DNA of 64,000 nt from NCBI GenBank assembly GCA_963082975.1, contig OY720348.1, forward strand, positions 17,103,146 to 17,167,145, given 5' to 3'. A program made the position numbers and the translations under genes. Under the pieces are notes generated by a model that worked only from the letters and a program-made list of their open reading frames with translations, searched no databases and was not told the DNA's origin. This stretch comes from Labia minor. Taxonomy: Eukaryota; Arthropoda; Insecta; Dermaptera; Spongiphoridae. Of the stretch, positions 56,701 through 64,000 are shown one piece after another. Position 1 is the first letter of the stretch, and each line of letters begins with the position of its first letter.

Positions 56701-59109
56701 TTTGGCTGAACAATCAAATACAATTCTTAATTTGTCGGGTTTTTGTGGATTAATTACCGGATGGTGAGGTAAATACCACAATCTTTGAGTTGGCTCATTT
56801 GGGTTTTCTATTATTTCTGCATATCCTTTTTCCAATAAATTATTTATGTTCATCTTGTATTTTTGAAAGAGACCATCATCACGTGCAAACATTCTTTTTA
56901 ATGAGTTTAATCTTCCTCGTGCTAGTTCTTTCGTTCTTGGCTCATAAACGAGATCGGTTTTCAACGGAATTTTCACTTGATATCGATTGTCTCGTTTCTT
57001 CACTGAATCAGTATATATTTGTATAAATCTTTTATCTTCTATTGAATGTTCTTTCTTATTTGGTATTTCTTCTAAATTTATCCACTTCTCTACTTGTTCT
57101 TCTAATTTTATATCTGACTTTAAAAGGTTTAATTTTACCCTTTGATAATGCACTTGACAGCCTGGTTCTGTGGGTCCATGAATGGTCCATCCTAACAAGG
57201 TTCTTTGCGCAAAAGGACCGTTCCTTTCTCCTTGGACAATTTCTACTGGTTCAAGTAATTTGGGTATATTATTTCCTATTAATATCCCTATATCAGATTC
57301 AATATCTTGTATGTCCACATTTCTCAGATATGGCCATAAATGCACTTCTTCTTTACTTAATCTATCTCTCTTTGAGACTGGTAACTCCTTTCTTGTATAT
57401 ATTTCTGGAAGTTCTACTTTGTTGTTTCCATAAATGTCACTTATCTCTAAGTCCTTTAGTTTAAAACTTTTAAAGGGGCTATCCTTTTTCTCAATAGTAG
57501 TAACTAATAAATTGCAAGCTATACCCTCAATTTCCAAATCTTTCATTACTTTCTCAGTACAGAAGGTATGCGAGCTGCCACTATCTAAAAAGGCATAAGT
57601 TTTAATTGATTTGTTATTATTTTTTGACTTTAGTGTAACTGGGAGTATTCCCATTGAGATTCTTGGTTCTCTCAGTTGCCCTTCTGCCTCGATGTAGCCA
57701 TTCTTAATATTATCCCCATTTATCCCGCTCTTTGGCACCTCTTGGGTTTCTCGATTTAACTCATTCTTCAAATGTAATAATGTAGAATGCCTTTTCTTAC
57801 ATATTTTGCAAGGAATAATGTACTTGCAATTTTTCGCTGAATGATTGCCTTTAAGGCAACCATAACATAATTTATTATTGAACACGAAGTTCCTTCTTGC
57901 AGGAACTTCCCACGATAAAAAGTCTGGGCATTCATTCAAGTAATGTCCCTGTTCGCACTTTATGCATGTTTTCTTGAAACCAGTACTTAGGCTTATAGAG
58001 AAGTTTGTTTTACTCTTGCTTCCCTGTGTCAGATGTTCCCTTTCGGGTTTTTTATCCAGAATATCCCCAAATAGTGGATGATTCACTTCATCTGCCGCTC
58101 TTGAGATAAATTCCACTATATGTGTGAATTTAACCTCTTCACATTTTATCTCTGTTAGATTATACACTCTATTTCTCCAACTCTTTTTTAATTCGAAAGG
58201 CAACTTCTCTATTATTGCTCTTAATGTATTGGGGTGGTCTATGTAAGTTTCTCCCTTTAAATTTTTTAAACTGTTTTCGCATTCAATTAATAAAAGAGAA
58301 AACTTTTGTAATGTTGCTCGATCTTGGTTCTTTATAACTGGCCATTCTTCAATTTTCTTTAAATATGCAGTTCCTATTTTTAATGTTCCTCCATATTTAT
58401 CTTTTAATTTTTTTTTTGCCAATTCGAATGAATTACTGACATTCATATTTTGAAATGATCTTACTAATTCTTTAACATCGCCTGATGTGTACTGTTCAAG
58501 ATAGTAAAGTCTTTCTCTAGAATTTTTAACCTTTGCTTCAATAATATATTCAAATGCTGATAAAAAAGGAAGAAATTTAATCGGATTTCCATCGAAGATA
58601 GGTACGTTTTGTTTTGGTAAATGTGCCTGTAATTGTTGTTCAGACAATAATTTAATTAATTCAGTTTGATTTTTTATCATTTCAAGTACTTCACGATTTG
58701 ATATATTACTCTCTACATCATCCTCACTTTCCTCGTCATTTTCACTTTCAATAGCTTCTGTATTTTCATTCAACCAACAAAATACATTTTGTTTGAATTC
58801 TTCGAACCTTTGACATACCTCCTGGTGATTGTTAACAAGCTCTTGTTTTTTTTCTTCTTCTTGTACTGTATCTAAGTATTCATCATGTGTTAGAGAATAA
58901 TTTTTAAATATATTTTCTATGTCATACGTTTTAACTTTAACAGTATTTATATTTTTAACATCCTTTTGTAGTTCTTCGATTTCATGCATATGTTTTGTGA
59001 CTCTAGATAATCTTCCTCTTCTTTGGTTTTTTAATTTTTCTATTTTATTGTCTTTATTACTCTTTTTACTTTTAGAATTTGATGACTTGCTTGATTTTAT
59101 TGTAGACAT
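53743..59109 (-). CDS. BEL/Pao polyprotein (Gag-Pol)
   Basis: A 1788-residue frame with the domain order of the BEL/Pao family: a Lys/Ser-rich start and acidic coiled region, a DUF1759-type Gag part (about 160-330), zinc knuckles of C-x2-C-x4-H-x4-C form near 381-430 (CIKCEQGHYLNEC, CYGCLKGNHSAKNC), an aspartic protease with DSGSSHTFC near 511, reverse transcriptase with YVDDC near 920, RNase H with FADASQSAYG near 1100, and an integrase with an H2C2-like region, GIDCFGPF near 1495 and SDNGTNFVGA near 1556. A DUF5641-type C-terminal domain ends it. In the family the polyprotein is cut by its own protease and the integrase inserts the cDNA. It is treated here as an element, not a host gene. 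Confidence 0.93.
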   Translation of the reverse strand: MSTIKSSKSSNSKSKKSNKDNKIEKLKNQRRGRLSRVTKHMHEIEELQKDVKNINTVKVKTYDIENIFKNYSLTHDEYLDTVQEEEKKQELVNNHQEVCQRFEEFKQNVFCWLNENTEAIESENDEESEDDVESNISNREVLEMIKNQTELIKLLSEQQLQAHLPKQNVPIFDGNPIKFLPFLSAFEYIIEAKVKNSRERLYYLEQYTSGDVKELVRSFQNMNVSNSFELAKKKLKDKYGGTLKIGTAYLKKIEEWPVIKNQDRATLQKFSLLLIECENSLKNLKGETYIDHPNTLRAIIEKLPFELKKSWRNRVYNLTEIKCEEVKFTHIVEFISRAADEVNHPLFGDILDKKPEREHLTQGSKSKTNFSISLSTGFKKTCIKCEQGHYLNECPDFLSWEVPARRNFVFNNKLCYGCLKGNHSAKNCKYIIPCKICKKRHSTLLHLKNELNRETQEVPKSGINGDNIKNGYIEAEGQLREPRISMGILPVTLKSKNNNKSIKTYAFLDSGSSHTFCTEKVMKDLEIEGIACNLLVTTIEKKDSPFKSFKLKDLEISDIYGNNKVELPEIYTRKELPVSKRDRLSKEEVHLWPYLRNVDIQDIESDIGILIGNNIPKLLEPVEIVQGERNGPFAQRTLLGWTIHGPTEPGCQVHYQRVKLNLLKSDIKLEEQVEKWINLEEIPNKKEHSIEDKRFIQIYTDSVKKRDNRYQVKIPLKTDLVYEPRTKELARGRLNSLKRMFARDDGLFQKYKMNINNLLEKGYAEIIENPNEPTQRLWYLPHHPVINPQKPDKLRIVFDCSAKCNDTNLNEKIYKGPDCMNSLFGVLIRFREEAYAITGDIEGMFHQVQLNNQDKDMFRFLWWKNHDPNQEELELRMKVHIFGCISSPAIAMMTLQQTANDMEYDYDKTVKETVKRNIYVDDCLKSVATIPEAIQLRADLTKLLKEGGFNMRNWLSNSKDIMNAIPKENRASNLTERSMDKDKEGQRVLGVLWKAKEDVFCFDIQPKQKPMTRRGLLSIISSIFDPLGLATPFLMTAKIILQEATRQRMNWDQSLPSEIENRFINWLKDLPYLAKLKVPRCLKPKEFQANTTIELHHFADASQSAYGIVSYIRVINENSPIHVNILCSKSRVAPIKTRSIPRLELMAATLAVQMNDVLKDELSLTIKSSTFWTDSTTVLKYINNENKRFNVFVANRLGIIHQGSKPEQWFYVNTKENPADYITRGQRINKFIANTCWKSGPKFLQQQEIITKSFDISMSELDPEILPRIKSNFTKTLEENCGISIALNKYSRLIKLKRVMARVEQYINNLKRKVQDKDFEKRVNENYKERIIQTESDMLTYEQIEKAELTILKIIQRKYFNGLNSLSAFTIKRGPLKGLDPIWRGGLLCVGGRLKNAIIDDNAKNPIILPKCHVSRLLIEEIHRNLGHLGREYVLAKVREKYWILSATSFVRNTLSKCIKCKRLNVKHLEQKMAELPSYRVAVDEPPFTFVGIDCFGPFLIKQKRSLIKRYGLIFTCMTIRAVHLELLSSMDVDAFIQALRRFIARRGQVKVLISDNGTNFVGACRELKEGIQRWNDQAVNDFLIQKGIEWKFNTPTASHQGGVWERCIRSVRKILNALLDEQTLTEESLQTLFCEIESILNQRPLTMPSSDPRDENPITPNQLLLLKSSPVLPNDVFSTLDNYGRRRWRQVQYLSDVFWRRWVKEYLPTLQVRQKWHLRKPNVKEGDVVLVYDERLPRNQWPIGRIEKTFPDSLGYIRRVSVKTKYGTYQRPITKLCLLETSNEERS

Positions 59110-59335
59110 ATTTTGTATTTAAATATAACTAAAAATGTAATTTATTTTATTTATTTTTTTTTTTTATAAGACTTACTTGATGTAGAATGTATCCTTTATT
59201 TTATTATTTTATTTACTTTTGTCTTGCACTTGAATATAATGTTGAATATTAAATAATAATTTTTCTTGACTTGGGGATAATTTAAATATTTGTATTTAAA
59301 TATTGCTTTATAATAAAACAATTGTTAAAATTGAA

Positions 59336-59770
59336 TGTATAGTCTATAAGGTAAGGTTAGGAGGCTAGAATTGAATATGCGTTGTTATAATTTTATAAAT
59401 TTATTTATTAACAAGAAAGAGGAATAAAGGAAAAAGATATAACGTATTTTAAATTTAAGACAATGAATAAGGAAGATGCCACATGGGCGAACATGAACGA
59501 CAAACAATAAACAACGATTTTAACCTATAAAAATAATAGTAACACAATTAAGGCTTTAAACTATAAGTATGATATTATTAACACTTACAATTGTTTGCCT
59601 CCTGTATGTGCGACTTGAATATTCCTTTATTATGAAATATATATATATAACACTTAAAAATAACTTAATCATACGACTTGTACTCTTGTCTCTTGCTATG
59701 CCAACATCAAACAACTCTTCGTTCCCTCGCCACTCATCGGCGCATGCGCTCAGGCATTGCTGCCTTTACA
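59336..59770 (-). repeat. BEL/Pao 5' LTR
   Basis: 435 bp, partner of 53,131-53,565. It is upstream of the coding frame on the minus strand, so it is the promoter-bearing LTR. Confidence 0.92.
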
Positions 59771-60041
59771 CTAGGTATTCTCCTTCATCCAAATAAAATG
59801 GATTTTTTTATAGAGGATTCAAGGAAAGGAACGGAATGGATTCAGAGGAGCCAAAGGGTTTGGACATGATTCCCCCAAGAGTGAGTAGGAAGGAGAAATC
59901 ATGAGCTCACGTCAGGGCAGGGACGCCAATCCCTGAAGTAGACATCTTTTCTATTGGGAATGTAGAAAAGATTCTACCCGTTACCCGGGATGCTTATTAA
60001 TTTTTATTTTACCTTTTTATATGTTAACGATATTGGTTAAA

Positions 60042-60110
60042 TGTAGCCTCATGGTTAGAGATGTCGTTCTGCTGACCTTGATATCGAGGGATCGAACCTC
60101 GCCAACTTTA
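60042..60110 (+). mobile_element. tRNA-like SINE relic (unit 2)
   Basis: Copy of the tRNA-like head at 41,868-41,936, with a T/C change (GTAGTC to GTAGCC). The paired T-arm is preserved and an acceptor stem is lacking. Confidence 0.45.
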
Positions 60111-60910
60111 ATTAGATTTTAAGAATTAATAATTATAATTTCAAATAAATACGAACGCTGGTTAAAATGGGCATATATCCCAAAGACCAATAAATAAATA
60201 AAATTTAAAAAATAAAAATAAATTTAATCTATGAATTTGTAAACACAGTTATCAATTATTTCCATTTATTTAAAAATATTTCAAAAAATGTTATAAAAAA
60301 ATTAATATATGGTAAAATATAGTACCTATATATATCTTATAATTATATGTTCACACAAATAATGAAATACTAATTATAATCCTACTTTTTTCGATTAAAC
60401 AACATTTCAATTACTTGTAGAAATTGAAAATTGATTAAAGAATCAATCATCTTTTCAATAAGTTGAATAAGAACTGAAAGAGACTTAATTATAAATTTGC
60501 GTACAGTGACCTTACAAAACCACAGAATTAATATTTTTTGAAAAATTGAGATTATTGTTAATTTATATAATCATACATTTTTAATATTGTCTAATGCAGT
60601 ATTTCTCCAAATATGGGTGAATCGTAAACGAATATTGAGTGGGTCCTCGCCACGGTTTCTTATTTCAACGGTTTTTTTTATTAATATTGATAACTTATAA
60701 ATAATATGTTTACTATTTTAATTAAAACTAATAAGGCAACATTAAGTAGTTCCACGACTTGCCTCTAGAGAATCTGAAAATTACCAATTATGCATTTATA
60801 TATATATATATATATTACCCTCTTTTCTCTAACTAAGACAGCCAAAAGATGGGTCCCTAAAATTTTTGTTACATGGTTTAGAGCCTAGACAACTTTGGCA
60901 ACCAATAGAC

Positions 60911-62505
60911 TAATGAATATAATAGGTTGTGTTCAATAAGTTCATGAAACTGAAATCAAATGAAAGAACCCAACCCATTTTGCATATAGTTTTTTGAAAC
61001 CCAAATTAACACTCAAAATATTGCTCACTGTGTCCAATGAAATGTCTAAAGCTTCTGTTAAATCTCTTTCAGTCAATCGACGGTTTTCCAATATTTTATC
61101 GCTCCGCGAGTTTATTGAACAATCTAGTATCTATTATTTATTATATTATTATACTATTATATATTAAAATGTGTAAATGTGCACAAAGTTTTTCGATGTA
61201 TATGAACCAATCCATCCATATACTTTCTCAGGCTTATAGAAAAATTATCTTATTCTTTTTACTCCATGAGAAAAACGATATTTTATAAAGTTTTTTTATA
61301 TTTATATTATTTATTTTATGTATATTAGTAATTTTTGTTTATGAATATTTTATAAATATTAATTTAATTATAATTTGTTATTTTTTTTAATAAACTTATA
61401 CTCCTTAAACTATTGTTTAATACAGTGAATCTCAACCTATGTGCCACGGCACTTTTGTGTGCCGCGAAATTTTCAAAAATGTGCCGCCAAATTATTACAA
61501 ATCTAAAGAGGCTCTTAAACATTCCCGATTTTTTTTCTAAATTTTTTCAATTTGGTTCTTAAAAAAAAAGGTAAACCGTTTTTGGAACAACTTTTTTTCA
61601 ATATGGTAAACTTTTACACTTATCTTTTTCTTTGTGTGCCGCCAAATTTTTAAACCGTTAAAAGTGTGCCGCGGTAAAAAAAGGTTGAGAATCACTGGTT
61701 TAATACAATCATATTCTTAAAATAAATAAATAAATTTTGCAGATTATGATAATTCTAATAATTCTAAATATATAAAAGTATATATATTTGCTTTATTATC
61801 TTTAATTACTATAATTAAAAACTCACTATAATTCTGAGCTGTTTGTGTAGAGAACTGTAAATTTGACAAAATTTTTCAATTTTTTGGGTTCTAAAAATTT
61901 AAAAAACAAAAAACAATGAAATAAAACAACAAGATAAAGAAATGTAACTTTATTTATTTGATAATATATATTATATTTTATTAATTAATAATAGCAGAAT
62001 TAGAATAAATTCTTTATCAAATATTTAGCGAAATCAGCTTACAGTATTTTTTTTTTAAATAAAGGAATGTCATAATGACAATCATTTCTTACACAGCCAT
62101 AATTCTTTAAGTAATATATATGAATATATATATTTATATAAAATAATTATTAATATATCGTACAAAAATGTCAAGAATTAATTAATTTAAATAAAAAATG
62201 CTAAAAGTAGTAATAAATACAGCCCAATGATTTCATCACAATCGATTTATTAAATCGTATTGGATATTAATATAATATAAAGTATAGCTTATATTAAAAA
62301 TTTTAAAAATTTCGATTTATTATAATTAAATTTAAAAAAAAAAGAAGAGAAATAAATGTTAGTTATTTTTGTTTAGGTTTATTATTGAACGATAGGATGA
62401 GGGTGGAATAGGATAAAGTGGAGGAAGGATGGGGGGAATGGAAAAGGTAGTTAATCTGTCGATTGGTGTTGGCAAGTGGCATTTCTCGGTGGAGGCTGAC
62501 GACGA
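60911..62505. other. AT-rich spacer, one MITE
   Basis: Beyond the duplication the sequence is AT-rich. Words such as GTTCAATAAGTTCATG at 60,935 and TCTCTTTCAGTCAATCGACG at 61,066 suggest worn mariner DNA, but no transposase could be read. The MITE at 61,423-61,697 is the only defined element. Confidence 0.45.
61423..61697. mobile_element. hAT MITE
   Basis: Ends CAGTGAATCTCAACCT and AGGTTGAGAATCACTG, with a perfect 8-bp GTTTAATA duplication (61,415-22 and 61,698-705). The interior has inverted GTGCCGC words typical of this class. 275 bp, non-coding. Confidence 0.94.
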
Positions 62506-62583
62506 TCAATGCGATTGGTTTTTACTGTGCGCGGCAACGAGGATCTTGGCACGCTGTGTAGCCAAGACAGCTACGCTTACAGC
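62506..62583 (-). CDS. Possible terminal exon of a gene beyond the right edge
   Basis: On the minus strand a good acceptor (CATTTTTCTTCAACAG) is followed by 25 codons, AVSVAVLATQRAKILVAAHS ... QSH, and a TGA. The stretch is markedly richer in G and C than the surrounding DNA and matches no repeat seen in the window. The rest of the gene would lie at higher coordinates, outside the window or past the mariner. Other frames are possible (one is Cys-rich, GCKRSCLGYTACQDPRCRAQ), so the phase is not certain. I do not recognise the protein. Confidence 0.3.
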   Translation of the reverse strand, partial: AVSVAVLATQRAKILVAAHSKNQSH

Positions 62584-62782
62584 CTGTTGAAGAAAAATGG
62601 ATAAAGAGATAGAGAGGTGGGTGGGAAAAGAGTAATTATTTTCATGATTCAATGAGGATAAATGAAATAATTTCTCAAAAATGGGCTAATAAGCGATTAG
62701 AAAATAAATGATTCGTGTAATTCTTTTTTTGGTTTATGAGCCCATTTAGTAGGAAATTGAAATTTTAATTCACATATAGATA

Positions 62783-63488
62783 CCAGGGCAGGTCAATATG
62801 TCCGTGACTTTTTGAAATTCCAGTAATTTAGTAATGAGGCAAATGTGATTGATATACAACCAAAATATTAAATTATCGTTAGGTTTTTAGTTTATTTTTG
62901 TTCTTTTTATAAATTTCCAAAACAAGATGGAAGAGGGTTTAATGAGGAACACTCTCTCTCTCTTCGTTTTAAGTTCTCCATCCCTAAAGATTATTATATA
63001 ATAAATAAATTATAAGATGTAATTATTCATGTTACGAGGGTAGGTCAATAAGTCCGTACCTTTATGGATTTCTCGTCTCTTAAATGAAATGGCAACACTG
63101 CTCAAGTCAGCAGGAAACTATCAGCTGACTCCTGTCGAAATTGGAACCAGTGTTTGATATACATTAATTCATGAATTGGGATACGAATTGTTCTCTCATC
63201 CGCACTATTCTTCGGATTTAGCTCCGAGTGACTATTTCTTGTTTCCATACCTGAAGAAATGACTCGGTGGAAAGAGATTGAACTCCAACGATGAAATCAT
63301 CTCACAAACAAATACCTATTTTGATGTCCTTGACAAATCTTATTTTTTGGAAGGAATAAAAAGGAGTGGAGAATCGTTGGACGAAATATATAGAGCTCAA
63401 AGGAGACTACGTTGAAAAATTAAATAATTTTTATCTAAAAACCTTTGTATCATTCAAAAAGTCACGGAATTATTGACCTGCCCTTGTG
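62783..63488 (+). mobile_element. Mariner copy plus captured flank
   Basis: The mariner proper is 63,035-63,488: start CGAGGGTAGGTCAATAAG, end GACCTGCCCTTGTG, TA on both sides, plus-strand C-terminal transposase pieces (SSDLAPSDYFLFPYLKK, NSNDEIISQTNTYFDVL, SYFLEGIKRSGE) with frame breaks. To its left, 62,825-63,030 matches the DNA flanking the mariner at 26,503-26,690, and beyond that (62,783-62,820) is another mariner-type end, CAGGGCAGGTCAATATGTCC. The whole therefore looks like end-flank-mariner. Confidence 0.75.
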
Positions 63489-64000
63489 TATATATCTATA
63501 TATATATATATAAACAATACTTGACAAAACTAAAGCAAAATAAAAAACAGTTAAAAGGGACAAATCTAAATCAATTTAGTAGATTTATTGCTTAAAGATA
63601 AAACATTTTTTAAAATTGAGTAAAAAATCCATCACTTAAATTGCTATAGTTTTCTCCCTCCACTTTTTTAGTATATTTTTTTCTAAAGTTGATTGTTCTT
63701 AAAGATTTTTATATACCAAGCATGATTGGTTGTTTTATTGAGAATTCAAAAATGACTGTATCATTATAATAAATATTCATTATAAATGAAACCAAAAAAC
63801 AATAAGTTGCTTGAATTTTGTCAGGCAGGCAGTATATAGACTTCAGTAAAAGTTTTTTTATGAAAAGTTATTTTCAGGTTATTTCCAAGTGTTTTTGTGA
63901 GATAGTCTTGACGTTTTGGTGCCCATTTCGGTGTCAGTTACAAAAGAAATTTGAGGATAGAATTGATTTTTGGCGGCGAAACGTCTAGATCTAATAATCT
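63489..64000. other. AT-rich right edge, nothing recognised
   Basis: No exon or defined repeat was found. A slightly GC-richer stretch at 63,880-64,000 could be the start of something cut by the window edge. Confidence 0.4.

Larger units (their letters stand above)
53131..59770 (-). mobile_element. BEL/Pao LTR retroelement, looks whole
   Basis: 6,640 bp bounded by two 435-bp LTRs that begin TGTATAGTC and end CTTTACA, with a CTAGG duplication on both sides. Coding is on the minus strand as a single long frame. By eye the LTRs are identical, so insertion is very recent. The counterpart site in unit 1 (about 41,604) is empty with a single CTAGG. No envelope-like frame is evident. Confidence 0.95.
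42735..60910 (+). repeat. Tandem duplication, unit 2
   Basis: Begins with the same sequence as unit 1 at 29,060 and ends with the same CAACCAATAGAC at 60,910. It carries insertions absent from unit 1: an hAT (43,297-46,966), an RTE-like element (51,228-52,810) and a BEL/Pao element (53,131-59,770). It lacks the counterparts of 30,049-32,664 and 33,007-35,120. Confidence 0.85.

Noticed and set aside
55184-57464. Several plus-strand frames inside the BEL/Pao element
   Set aside because: Antisense shadows of the long minus-strand polyprotein.

Overview
The window is nuclear DNA from an AT-rich animal, most likely an arthropod and plausibly an insect. The signs are GT-AG introns of about 60-500 bp, an insect-like cornichon protein, and a dense load of hAT, Tc1/mariner, LINE, SINE and BEL/Pao elements. 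The species cannot be named from the sequence alone. There are no bacterial features and no CRISPR array.

The left half (about 7-27.5 kb) is an ordinary block of five conserved single-copy genes whose exon structures could be read by eye: a KLF15-like three-finger transcription factor (+), glia maturation factor (+), cornichon (-), the biotin-carrying alpha subunit of mitochondrial methylcrotonoyl-CoA carboxylase (+), and a MINDY-4B-type deubiquitinase-like protein that lacks the catalytic cysteine (-). All splice phases close, giving predicted proteins of 214, 140, 144, 693 and 413 residues. They share no obvious pathway. cni and MCCC1 are head to head, while GMF/cni and MCCC1/MINDY4B are tail to tail. 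The introns hold small transposons, several with clean target-site duplications. Before this block (1-7 kb) lie a decayed THAP-domain gene, an RTE-like non-autonomous repeat block, a long hairpin and a decayed LINE.

The right half (29.06-60.91 kb) is a head-to-tail tandem duplication: unit 1 is 29,060-42,734 and unit 2 is 42,735-60,910. The two units are nearly identical where they align, but differ by two blocks present only in unit 1, two hAT insertions, an RTE-like insertion and a whole-looking BEL/Pao element with matching LTRs. In three cases the other unit preserves the empty site, so these insertions can be ordered after the duplication. Each unit carries one 442-residue C2H2 zinc-finger gene with a 13-finger array built from 84-bp units. 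The flanking DNA and the first and last fingers match, while fingers 2 and 4-8 differ mainly in DNA-contact residues. This is the most interesting locus of the window: a very young pair of finger genes whose DNA specificity has apparently been reshuffled. Uncollapsed haplotypes joined by the assembler are a real alternative to a genuine tandem duplication.

The right edge (60.9-64 kb) holds an hAT MITE, a possible terminal exon of a minus-strand gene that continues beyond the window, and a mariner copy that appears to have carried about 200 bp of flanking DNA found next to another mariner in a MINDY4B intron.
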